Positions 24,620 to 32,565 of a stretch of 64,000 bases of DNA are shown here, one piece after another. The stretch covers positions 248,001-312,000 of the forward strand of contig NZ_JAUALB010000001.1 in NCBI RefSeq assembly GCF_030345795.1, given 5' to 3'. The notes below the pieces were generated by a model. That model was not told where the DNA came from. It saw nothing but the letters and a program-made list of their open reading frames with translations, and did no database searches. Position 1 is the first letter of the stretch. The number at the start of each line of letters is the position of its first letter. The DNA comes from Micromonospora sp. WMMA1363. Its GTDB lineage: Bacteria > Actinomycetota > Actinomycetes > Mycobacteriales > Micromonosporaceae. The position numbers were made by a program, and so were the translations under genes.

Positions 24620-27226
24620 ATGACACCGGCCGTTCGTCAACCCAAGCTCGCGGTGATCGTCGCCAACGGGATCACCGGCGACTCCCGGGTGCAGAAAATC
24701 GCCATCGCCGCGGCCCGGGACGGGTGGGACGTCACCCTGATCGGCGTGGGCGGGGATCGCGTGAAGCGGACGAAGATGGGGCCGATCGACGTGGTCCGGG
24801 TCCCGGTCCGGACCCACATGCGGCAGGAGTTCGCGCCGCACCGGCTCCGCCGCAAGATCACCCAGTTCGGGATCGCGGACAAGCAGGGGCTGGCTCGGCG
24901 GCGCGCCGCGCACCAGGCCTGGGTCCGGCAGGTCACCGCCCAGATGGGTTGGCTCCGTGGTGAGCAGGATCAGTCGGGCGTGCGGCGGATGCTGGCGTTG
25001 CCCCCGAGGCGGGCGTTGGGCGCGGCGGTGCGGTTCGGCCGCGCCACCCACCGCCTCCGCGAGCGTGCGTTCGGCTGGGAGCAGGCGCAGCGGGAGAAGG
25101 GAAGGCCGAGCGGTGACTGGCGTCGGGACTGGCCGCACCTGCTGGATCTCGACCTGGCTGTCGGGCCGGTGCTTGAGGCGCTGAAGCCAGATTTGATCCA
25201 CGCCAACGACGTCACGATGATCAACACGGCGGCGCTCAGCGTCGCCCGGATGCGGGCTCGCGGCGAGCGTGTGTCGTGGATCTACGACGCCCACGAGTAC
25301 GTGCCCGGCGTCGACTGGCCCAAGCCCGCCATGGACAGCGCGTTCCCCGCCGTGGAGCGGACGTTCATCCGCCGGGCCGATGCCGTGGTGACGGTCTCGC
25401 CGGAGATCGCGGAGAGGCTGCGGCAGGACTACCGGCTGTCGGAGCTTCCGCTGGTCGTACGCAACACGCCGATCCGCGAGTCGGTGGGCGCCTCCGTTGC
25501 TCCGCCGTCGGTCCGGGTGGCCTGCGGGCTCGCTCCGGAGATTCCGCTCCTGGTCTACTCGGGGTGGCTGTCGGCGGAGCGGGGCCTCGGTACGGCGGTG
25601 AACGCGTTGCCGCAGCTTCCCGGACATCACCTCGCGATCGTCTCCGGCCGTACCAGCACGGAACTGGAGTCCCTGCTGGCCCGCGCCGAGGAACTCGGGG
25701 TACGGGAGCGGATCCACGTCGTGCCGTACGTTCCGCAGCACGCAGTTCCGGACTACCTGTCCTCGGCCGACCTTGGGTTGATCTGTTCGAAGCGCACGCT
25801 CAACTATGAGCTCTCCCTGCCGACCAAGCTCGCCGAGTACCTGCACGCTGGGCTGCCGGTCGTCGCCAGCGACGTCAAGACGCTCGGGGAGTACGTGTCG
25901 CGGCACGGTGTGGGGGAGTCGTTCCGCGCCGACGACTCGGCGACATTCGTCGCGGCCGTCGAGCGGGCGACGGCTCGGCGTGCCGAGCTGGCGGCCCGGA
26001 TCACGGAACCGATCCTGCGGGAACTCTCCTGGGAGGAGCAGAGCGCCGGCCTGATGGCCCTCTACCGCGAGGTGACTGCGCTGGCTCCCGTGACACCGTC
26101 CGTCGAGGTCCCCTGGACCGTTGACGAGCACGCCGCCCCGCCGGAGAAGATGGCGGACAGCCCGCCGTTGGACAGGTGGCGGCCGCTGGGGCAGACCCGG
26201 GTTCGGTTGGGCCTCGGACCTGCCAACTATGCCGGGCAGGCGGCGGCGTTCGCGCAGGCGATCTGCCGAAGCAATTCGGACGTCTCGGCGGAGGTGGTGA
26301 TGCGCCGAGGGACGTCCACCTTGCAGTACCCGGCCGACGTTTATCTGGACGTCGACCGGCTGGGGGAGCTTGCGGTGCAGGTCGAGCAGGTCGAGCGGGT
26401 GATCGGGCGATACACCCACCTCATCGTCGACGCCTTCATGCCCGTGTTCGGTTTTCTCAACGGGGACAGCATCCAGGGTGACCTGCCCGCCCTTCGGCGA
26501 AGCAAGATCAAGGTGGCCGTTCTGGCGCACGGCAGCGAGGTCCGCCACCCGCTGCGGCACCTGGAGCGACACGAGTTCTCGCTCTTTCGCGACTCCCCTG
26601 AGGGGACCGTGGAGCGGTTGACGGCACGGGTGGAGCGCAACCACCGGATCGCAAAGGAGACCGAGCTGCCGCTCTTCGTCACCACACCGGACCTGTTGGC
26701 GGATCTCCCCGGCGCCACCTGGGTACCCCAGGTGGTCGACGTGCACGCGTGGGCGAGCGACGAGCCGGTGATGGAGCGTCGCCGGCCGGTCGTGCTGCAC
26801 GCGCCGTCCAGCCGGTGGACCAAGGGCACGGACCGGATCCTGCCGGTCCTCTCCGAACTACATGAGCGGGGTGCGATCGAGCTGCGGCTGATCGAGAACA
26901 CAACGTGGTCCGAGGTTCGGGATCTGGTGAAGTCCGCGGACATCGTCCTCGACCAGTTCGCCACGGGCGCCTACGGCACGTTCGCCGTGGAGGCCATGGC
27001 TGCTGGCCGGCCGGTCGTTGCGTACGTCGACGAGAGCATGCACCTACGCCTTGGTGCGAATCCGCCGATCGTTAGCGCCACACCCGGCACCCTGCGGGAG
27101 GCGATCGGGTCTCTGATCGACGACCGTGACCGGGCGGTCAAGATCGGTGCGGAGTCAGTCGTGTATGCCCGCGAGGTACACGACGGTCGCCGGACGGCCA
27201 GCGCCTTCGCCGACTTCCTGAGCTAG
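24620..27226 (+). CDS. Two-domain glycosyltransferase (tandem GT-B modules)
   Basis: 868 residues from ATG at 24620 (GGAGGA about 9 bases upstream). The N-terminal module (about 1-490) is a GT4-like enzyme: VANGITGDSRVQKIAIAAA, DLIHANDVTMINTAAL, YDAHEYVPG, ADAVVTVSPEIAERL, LVYSGWLSAERGLGTA, SLPTKLAEYLHAGLPVVAS. After a linker, a second GT-B-like module (about 528-868) shows GLGPANYAGQAAAFAQAI, VAVLAHGSEVRHP, LHAPSSRWTKGTDR and TFAVEAMAAGRPVVAYVD. One chain may thus add two sugars. It follows wbpB by 87 bases. Its TAG stop lies inside the 4-bp target duplication of the IS element. Confidence 0.82.
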   Translation: MTPAVRQPKLAVIVANGITGDSRVQKIAIAAARDGWDVTLIGVGGDRVKRTKMGPIDVVRVPVRTHMRQEFAPHRLRRKITQFGIADKQGLARRRAAHQAWVRQVTAQMGWLRGEQDQSGVRRMLALPPRRALGAAVRFGRATHRLRERAFGWEQAQREKGRPSGDWRRDWPHLLDLDLAVGPVLEALKPDLIHANDVTMINTAALSVARMRARGERVSWIYDAHEYVPGVDWPKPAMDSAFPAVERTFIRRADAVVTVSPEIAERLRQDYRLSELPLVVRNTPIRESVGASVAPPSVRVACGLAPEIPLLVYSGWLSAERGLGTAVNALPQLPGHHLAIVSGRTSTELESLLARAEELGVRERIHVVPYVPQHAVPDYLSSADLGLICSKRTLNYELSLPTKLAEYLHAGLPVVASDVKTLGEYVSRHGVGESFRADDSATFVAAVERATARRAELAARITEPILRELSWEEQSAGLMALYREVTALAPVTPSVEVPWTVDEHAAPPEKMADSPPLDRWRPLGQTRVRLGLGPANYAGQAAAFAQAICRSNSDVSAEVVMRRGTSTLQYPADVYLDVDRLGELAVQVEQVERVIGRYTHLIVDAFMPVFGFLNGDSIQGDLPALRRSKIKVAVLAHGSEVRHPLRHLERHEFSLFRDSPEGTVERLTARVERNHRIAKETELPLFVTTPDLLADLPGATWVPQVVDVHAWASDEPVMERRRPVVLHAPSSRWTKGTDRILPVLSELHERGAIELRLIENTTWSEVRDLVKSADIVLDQFATGAYGTFAVEAMAAGRPVVAYVDESMHLRLGANPPIVSATPGTLREAIGSLIDDRDRAVKIGAESVVYAREVHDGRRTASAFADFLS
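27223..27226. repeat. Left copy of 4-bp target-site duplication (CTAG)
   Basis: CTAG flanks the element on the left and recurs at 28607-28610. It contains the stop codon of the upstream glycosyltransferase. A four-base duplication of this form fits the YTAR duplications described for the IS701 family. Confidence 0.8.
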
Positions 27227-27245
27227 TACTGCAACGGCGGGTCGT
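27227..27245 (+). repeat. IS terminal inverted repeat, left end
   Basis: Nineteen bases identical to the reverse complement of 28588-28606. The next bases diverge (G/A and A/G), which defines the repeat length. Confidence 0.9.
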
Positions 27246-27248
27246 GAC

Positions 27249-28579
27249 TTATGGCGGTTTGAGTCGTTTGCGGTAGTGGGCGGCTCGGGCTTGTTCCTGG
27301 CGGCGACGGCGGAAGTCGGACCAGCGCAGGATGTGGTCGGCTCGACGGCGGGTGGTCAGGACGAGGTGGGCGAACAGGCGGCGGATTTCGTTGCTGCTCA
27401 GCGGGATCTGGCTGCGCTCGTTTGCGGTGGTGCCCCCTTTGCGGCTTCGAGGGCGCGGGTGACGACGAGGAACGCGGCGGCGGCCATCGCGAGGGTGATG
27501 TGGGCGTACCAGGCGTCGTAGCGGCGGACCTGGTACTGGTCCAGGCCGACCTCGTTCTTCGCGGTCTGGAACGATTCCTCCACCGACCAACGGCTACCGG
27601 CGACCCGCACCAGGTCGCGTAGTCGGGTGCCGCGGGGGCCGAAGCAGACGTAGTAGGCGATGTCGCCGGGATCCGTGATCGAGCGTCGGGCCAGGACCCA
27701 GCCGCGGCGGCCGTGGGCAAAGGTGCGGCGGATCGGCAGCCGAGCCCAGTCGTAGCGGCGCGGCCCGTGCGCGCCGTCACCACACGACAGTCGTTGCCAC
27801 GCGCCCGCACGCACCCTGCCGATCAGCTCGTCGACACCGGTGGTGGTGTGCAGCCCGGAGGGCACCCGATCGTCGCGTCGGGTGGCCATCACGTACGCGA
27901 TGTCCCGATCCTCCAACCAGCCCCGCAGGCCAGGGTTCTGCCCGTAGGCCTCATCGGCCGTGAACCACGAAAACGGCACCCCCGCGGTGACCGCCCGCTC
28001 CAGCATGGCCTGCGCCTGCTGCGGCTTGGTCGCGAACCCGACGGCGTCCGGGATCGCCGAGCGCCGGCACCGGTCCCGATCACCGGTCCACGACTTCGGC
28101 AGGTACAACTCCCGATCGATCAACGCCCGACCCCGCGGCGTGGCGTAGCACAGGAACGTGCCGATCTGGCAGTTCTCGGTCTTGCCCGCCGTACCCGAAT
28201 ACTGCCGTTGGACCCCCGCCGACGCACGGCCCTTCTTGACGAACCCCGTCTCGTCAGCGATGAGCACCCCGGCCGCATCGCCGATCTGGTCCACCACGTA
28301 ATCGCGCACGTCATCGCGGACCGCGTCCCGATCCCACGCCGCGCTGCACAGCATGCCCTGCAACCCGTCCGGCGACACATGCCCAGCCTGCTCCGCGAGG
28401 GTCCAGCCGTTACGCCGCTCCAACGGTGCCAGTAGCCCCCGCACATACGCCCATGCCCGCCGCCGCGGCTCCACCCGCTCAAACCGATGCGCGAACCGGA
28501 AGAACAACTCCTCCAACCCGGCATCCCACGGCCCGACCACCCGCGCATCCACCACAACCAACCAACGAATGATCAGCAC
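27249..28579 (-). CDS. IS701-family transposase (frame shift near the 3' end)
   Basis: Frame 0 runs from 28579 to 27398 (393 residues) and contains the DDE-type core: GVLIADETGFVKKG, KTENCQIGTFLCYA, SWFTADEAYGQNPGLR, then WSVEESFQTAKNEVGLDQYQVRRYDAWYAHI (quoted in part). The family's C-terminus (SQIPLSSNEIRRLF, RWSDFRRRRQ) lies in the -1 frame, ending at 27249. A slip at AAAGGGG (27440-27434, read A-AAG-GGG in frame 0) joins them into about 443 residues. This is either programmed -1 frameshifting or a one-base loss in the G run. It catalyses excision and insertion of the element. Confidence 0.85.
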
Positions 28580-28587
28580 CCGAAGCT

Positions 28588-28606
28588 ACGACCCGCCGTT
28601 GCAGTA
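28588..28606 (-). repeat. IS terminal inverted repeat, right end
   Basis: Nineteen-base partner of 27227-27245, followed by the right CTAG copy. Confidence 0.9.
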
Positions 28607-28610
28607 CTAG
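28607..28610. repeat. Right copy of 4-bp target-site duplication (CTAG)
   Basis: Matches 27223-27226. Removing the element and one CTAG would join the glycosyltransferase stop directly to the terminator hairpin downstream. Confidence 0.8.
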
Positions 28611-28618
28611 GGCGGTGC

Positions 28619-28682
28619 CTGACCCGAGCCGCATGCCGGTGCCACCAGATCGGCGGTGGCACGGCATCGGTGGTCGGGTCAG
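28619..28682 (+). terminator. Terminator hairpin of the wbpE-wbpB-glycosyltransferase operon, displaced by the IS
   Basis: Outer arms CTGACCCGA (28619-28627) and TCGGGTCAG (28674-28682) pair perfectly. Inside, ATGCCGGTGCCACC pairs with GGTGGCACGGCAT with one bulge. Without the IS this hairpin would start 12 bases after the glycosyltransferase stop codon. It lies between that operon and a minus-strand decayed gene, so it may work in both directions. Confidence 0.7.
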
Positions 28683-29181
28683 TCAGCCGAGCGGCGTGTC
28701 GCGATCGTAGGTGATCCGCCCGCCGTCGACCGCCGGTGGGCGGCTACGAGTATTGAGTACGGACCGCGGATCACACTACGTCGAACGCGGTCTTCGCGGG
28801 GACGATACGCCGCAGCAGTCGGTGCCGGTTGACTCCTGCGTGGCCCCGCGTTGCCGGTCGCCACCGAGTGCGCGGAAAACGGTTCTCCCGGTTGTGGTAC
28901 TGGCCGTTCCGTGCGCTGCAGTGGCTGCCACGGCGTCCGGGTCGGCGGACCAGGCGCGGTGATGCGCCATGGCCACGGCGTCGTAGCCGTAGCGGACAAC
29001 GCATGCCGGGCCAGGTCCAGGGCGAGACGACGGCGAACCGAGCACGAAGCCGACGGAACCCGTCGGCGAGAGAGGCCGGGTCGGTCTCGACGGCGACGAA
29101 CTCCGCGGTGAGGAATGGGCGGTGGCGGCTTGGGTGCCAGGGCGTCACCACGGCGACGTCACTGGAGAGAGCTATGTCCAC
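28683..29181 (-). pseudogene. Degenerate gene, coding signal scattered over three frames
   Basis: Protein-like sequence passes through three reading frames. From GTG at 29181 (GAGGGGA upstream), ALSSDVAVVTPWHPSRHRPF continues to AVVSPWTWPG. The next frame carries VVRYGYDAVAMAHHRAW (around 28990-28920). The last reads VDGGRITYDRDTPLG to a TGA at 28683-28685. Third-position GC bias persists in each part, so a real gene has decayed by several indels. The start resembles the N-terminus of some GT-B glycosyltransferases, but I cannot name the family. It lies downstream of the epimerase gene on the same strand. Confidence 0.45.
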
Positions 29182-29361
29182 ACGCGTCTGTCCCCTCGAG
29201 ACGTTGGGCCGCCGGGCACCACTACGCATCCCGGCTGTTGTCGGTAAGGCGGCTGTCTTCGGGATGGTCGCTGTGGGCCGGTCCGACGTGCCAGACCTGG
29301 CCCACAGCGCCTCGGCTTCGTGACGAATCGAGCCGGGTGGTGAGGTGGCAGGGCGGACGTG

Positions 29362-30450
29362 TCAGCCGAGGTGTTCGGCGAGGATCCGTACGACTCGCTC
29401 CGCCGCGTGACCGTCGCCGTAGGGGGTGCCCCGATCGGCCTCCGGCGCGGTGCGGGTGGCCGTGGCGACCCACTGGGCCGAGCCGAGCGCAGCCGGGTCC
29501 GGCACCAGACGGTTCCAACCGTATGCGAGGGTCTCTACCCATTCGGTTTCCGAGCGCAGAGTCGTGCACGCCCGGCCCAGCAGGTAGGCCTCCTTCTGCA
29601 GGCCGCCCGAGTCGGTCACCACGCCGACCGAGCCGAGCACGGCCGCGATCAGGCCCGTGTAGCCCAGTGGTTGCCCGACGTGCACCGCACCTTGGCCGAC
29701 CTTAAGACCGAAGTGGTCGGCGCGGGCGAGTAGCCGCGGGTGCGCCAGCAGGGCGACCGGCACAGGCAGCTCCGCCAGCGCCGCCAGCAGTGCGGCCAGT
29801 CGCACCGGGTCGTCGGTGTTCTCCGCCCGGTGCAGCGTCGCGAGCAGGTAAGGGGCGTCCGGGTCGATGCCTTCCGGGAGGGCGGGCCGGGGGTGCTGCC
29901 CGCTCAGTACGGCGTCGCGGATCCGCAGACACACGTCGACCATCACGTCCCCTGCCAGCACCGTGCGTTCGGCCAGCCCTTCGGCGGCGAGGTGGCGCAC
30001 GGCCTCCTCGGTGGGGGCCAACAGCAGGTCGGCGCAGTGATCGGTCAGAACCCGGTTGTGTTCCTCGGGCATCCGGCGGTTGAACGACCGCAGCCCCGCC
30101 TCCAGGTGGGCCACCCTGATGTGCTGCTTCACTGCGGACAGGGCGCCGGCGAGGGTCGAGTTGGTGTCGCCGTAGACGAGCACCCAGTCGGGGGCACCCT
30201 CGGCGAGGACCGGGTCGATGGCGGCGAGCACCCCGCCGGTCTGCGCGCCGTGTGATCCCGAGCCGATGCCCAGGTGGACGTCCGGGGCGGGAATCCCCAG
30301 GCCGGAGAAGAACACGTCGGAGAGATTGGCGTCATAGTGCTGGCCGGTGTGCACGATGACGTGTTCATGATCGGTCTGGGCGAAGGCGGCCGCGATCGGC
30401 GCCAGTTTGACCAACTGTGGACGTGCTCCGACGACGCTGACTACCTTCAC
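29362..30450 (-). CDS. UDP-N-acetylglucosamine 2-epimerase family (WecB/WbpI-like)
   Basis: 362 residues, the usual length of non-hydrolysing UDP-GlcNAc 2-epimerases. It has a GT-B-type fold with VVGARPQLVKLAPIAAAF at the start, VHTGQHYDANLSD, YGDTNSTLAGAL, HLEAGLRSFNRRMPEEHNR (the classic block), ATLHRAENTD, VVTDSGGLQKEAYLLG and LRSETEWVETL. It interconverts C2 epimers of UDP-GlcNAc or of UDP-GlcNAc3NAcA. Given WbpA-, B-, D- and E-type enzymes nearby, the WbpI role (making UDP-ManNAc3NAcA) is attractive, but WecB cannot be excluded by eye. It is on the minus strand, alone, within a mainly plus-strand locus. Confidence 0.87.
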   Translation of the reverse strand: MKVVSVVGARPQLVKLAPIAAAFAQTDHEHVIVHTGQHYDANLSDVFFSGLGIPAPDVHLGIGSGSHGAQTGGVLAAIDPVLAEGAPDWVLVYGDTNSTLAGALSAVKQHIRVAHLEAGLRSFNRRMPEEHNRVLTDHCADLLLAPTEEAVRHLAAEGLAERTVLAGDVMVDVCLRIRDAVLSGQHPRPALPEGIDPDAPYLLATLHRAENTDDPVRLAALLAALAELPVPVALLAHPRLLARADHFGLKVGQGAVHVGQPLGYTGLIAAVLGSVGVVTDSGGLQKEAYLLGRACTTLRSETEWVETLAYGWNRLVPDPAALGSAQWVATATRTAPEADRGTPYGDGHAAERVVRILAEHLG

Positions 30451-30814
30451 AGCTCTGACTCCTGCACTTTCGGACGCTGGACGAATGGTAATCGCCCTTA
30501 TGGGCGGTTGGGAGAACGCCTGGACGGCGAGGGACTATTGGGCCATCACGAGGCTCAGCGGGACCACGATACGTCACCTTGGTCCCTTCCGGCGGTGGCT
30601 CCCGCCCGGTATGGGCGGGCATCGGAGGGCTGGCAGCCGGTTCGACCGGGGGAGGGCTAGCGTTGGATCATCCGTTGCGTGCGGCGACCGTTCGACTCAC
30701 CCGCACCACCGGTTCCGTGGCCAGATGCGGGCTCCTGGCGATTCGCCGGCGCTGCCGTACACTCGCCGGGGTTTCCGGTGCAGAGGGGCCTGGGTGAGAG
30801 GGAGGTCTGCCGTC

Positions 30815-32434
30815 ATGAGCGGTGACGAAGCTGTTGGCTCACACGGTGGGCGGGGCCGGGTGGTGATGCTGGTTGACAACGCGGTCAAGGGCGACTCTCG
30901 CGTGCAAAAGGCGGCCTGGTCAGCGGCGGAGGCGGGATGGGACGTCATTCTGCTCGGCCGCGGCCGGGCTGGTCAGCCGGAGAGCTGGGAGCTCGGGCAG
31001 GCCGAGGTGCGGTTGGTGCCGATGGTGGCTCCCATGGCGAAGCGTCGGCGGGAACTGCGCCGGGTGTGGCAGCGGGGCCTGCTGGCCTATCCCCCGAACG
31101 GTGTCGCTTCATACCGGCAGCAACAGATGAAGGCGTGGCGGGCGGATCTGCGCGTGCGTGCCGACCAGCTTCGCCTGGCCGCCGCAGCGGGCGGGAACGA
31201 TCAGCGTCTACGGCTGCAGCAGCGGATGCTGCGCGCCGAACGCGCTGCGGCCCGTATCACACAGAAATGGGTTTCGTTTCGCTTCTGGCAGTTGACGCAG
31301 GGACAGAACGCCCGACGCAACAGCATGGGCCCGTTGTCCCGCGTGTCGACATGGTTCTGGGAGGCGGTCAAGGGTGACGGTGCGTGGCGGCGGCTGGAAC
31401 CGGGGCTGTGGGACTACGAGTTGGCCTACGGACCGGTCATCGACGAGCTGCGCCCTGACCTGATCCACGCGAACGATTACAAGATGCTCGGGGTGGGCGC
31501 CCGTGCCACGATCCGGGCGCGTGCCGCCGGCCGTGACGTCAATCTCGTCTGGGACGCCCACGAGTTCCTCCCTGGCCTCAACCCGGCGCTGGCCAAGGGC
31601 TCGTGGCTGCGGGCGCAGTGCGCCCACGAGCGGGAGTACGCTCCGTTCGCCGATGCGGTTGTCACTGTGTCCGAGGCGCTGGCCGAGCTGCTCCGGCAGC
31701 AACACTCGCTGTCCGAGCGACCTGCGGTGGTCATGAACGCTCCCAGCGTCAGCGGAGCCGACGACGCCGACAGCCGCGAGTTCCTGGACCTTCGCACGCG
31801 CTGTGGCATTGGCGCGGACACTCCGCTGCTCGCCTACTCGGGTGGCATCGCTCCGGTCCGGGGGGTGGACGTCATGGTCGACGGGCTGCCCCAGCTGCCC
31901 GGGGTGCACATCGCCCTGGTGTCGCTGCCGCCGGGTCGCCCCTCCACGCCGTTCATCGACAAGCTGCTTGCCCGAGCTGCGGAGTTGGGCGTCGCCGGGC
32001 GGGTGCACGTCCTGCCGTACGTCGCACACAATCAGGTCGCGCGGTTCCTCTCGGCCGCCGACGCTGCGGTGAGTCCCCTGCACCACCTGCCCAACCACGA
32101 GATCGCGCTGAGCAACAAGTTCTTCGAGTATTCGCACGCTCGGCTGCCGATCGTGGTCAGCGACGTGAAGACGATGGCCGAGATGGTACGGACCACGGGC
32201 CAGGGTGAGGTGTTCCGGGCCAAGGACGTGGACGACTACGTCCGGGCGGTCCGTGCGGTGCTCGCCGATCCAGCGCGTTACCGGGCGGCCTACGACCGGC
32301 CGAGCCTGCTGGAGGAGTGGACCTGGGAGACGCAGGCGAAGGTCCTCGATGAGGTCTACCGCCGATTGGCGCCGGAAAAGGCGCCGACCGTGGCGCGAGA
32401 GAACGAGAGCCTCATGCTGGAAGTCGGTGCGTGA
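30815..32434 (+). CDS. GT4-like glycosyltransferase (paralogue A)
   Basis: 539 residues from ATG at 30815 (GGGAGG about 10 bases upstream; the frame is open far upstream but uncoding in style). The fold is GT-B with MLVDNAVKGDSRVQKAAWSA at the start and a long, arginine-rich helical insert (about 90-205). Then come DLIHANDYKMLGVGAR, VWDAHEFLPG, ADAVVTVSEALAELL, LAYSGGIAPVRGVDVM and NHEIALSNKFFEYSHARLPIVV. It is a close paralogue of the next gene and more distantly of the first module of the 868-residue enzyme. The donor is probably a nucleotide sugar of this locus; the acceptor is unknown. Confidence 0.83.
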   Translation: MSGDEAVGSHGGRGRVVMLVDNAVKGDSRVQKAAWSAAEAGWDVILLGRGRAGQPESWELGQAEVRLVPMVAPMAKRRRELRRVWQRGLLAYPPNGVASYRQQQMKAWRADLRVRADQLRLAAAAGGNDQRLRLQQRMLRAERAAARITQKWVSFRFWQLTQGQNARRNSMGPLSRVSTWFWEAVKGDGAWRRLEPGLWDYELAYGPVIDELRPDLIHANDYKMLGVGARATIRARAAGRDVNLVWDAHEFLPGLNPALAKGSWLRAQCAHEREYAPFADAVVTVSEALAELLRQQHSLSERPAVVMNAPSVSGADDADSREFLDLRTRCGIGADTPLLAYSGGIAPVRGVDVMVDGLPQLPGVHIALVSLPPGRPSTPFIDKLLARAAELGVAGRVHVLPYVAHNQVARFLSAADAAVSPLHHLPNHEIALSNKFFEYSHARLPIVVSDVKTMAEMVRTTGQGEVFRAKDVDDYVRAVRAVLADPARYRAAYDRPSLLEEWTWETQAKVLDEVYRRLAPEKAPTVARENESLMLEVGA

Positions 32435-32565
32435 TCCGTCCGGGAGCCGGTGGAACACCCTGGTCGCGGGCAGCTTAGCGTCCTGCCGATGGAGAACCGG
32501 ACGGGTGTGGTTGCCGTAGACTCGCCGCGTTCTTCAGCGGGACCGGTGCAGCGGAGGGGCGGAGA

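Larger units (their letters stand above)
27227..28606 (-). mobile_element. IS701-family insertion sequence, 1380 bp
   Basis: The element is bounded by 19-bp perfect terminal inverted repeats (TACTGCAACGGCGGGTCGT reading inward from both ends) and by CTAG duplications. It contains one transposase gene on the minus strand. Length, termini and target duplication all fit the IS701 family. The intact ends and the matching duplication show a clean, probably recent insertion. Confidence 0.92.

Noticed and set aside
23504..26800. 1098-codon open frame antisense to the wbpB-like gene and the 868-residue glycosyltransferase
   Set aside because: It mirrors the codon pattern of real genes on the plus strand and has low-complexity, domain-free translation.
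28829..29323. Plus-strand frame of 164 codons next to the IS element
   Set aside because: Arginine-rich and without family resemblance. The minus-strand pieces there look more like genuine, if decayed, protein.
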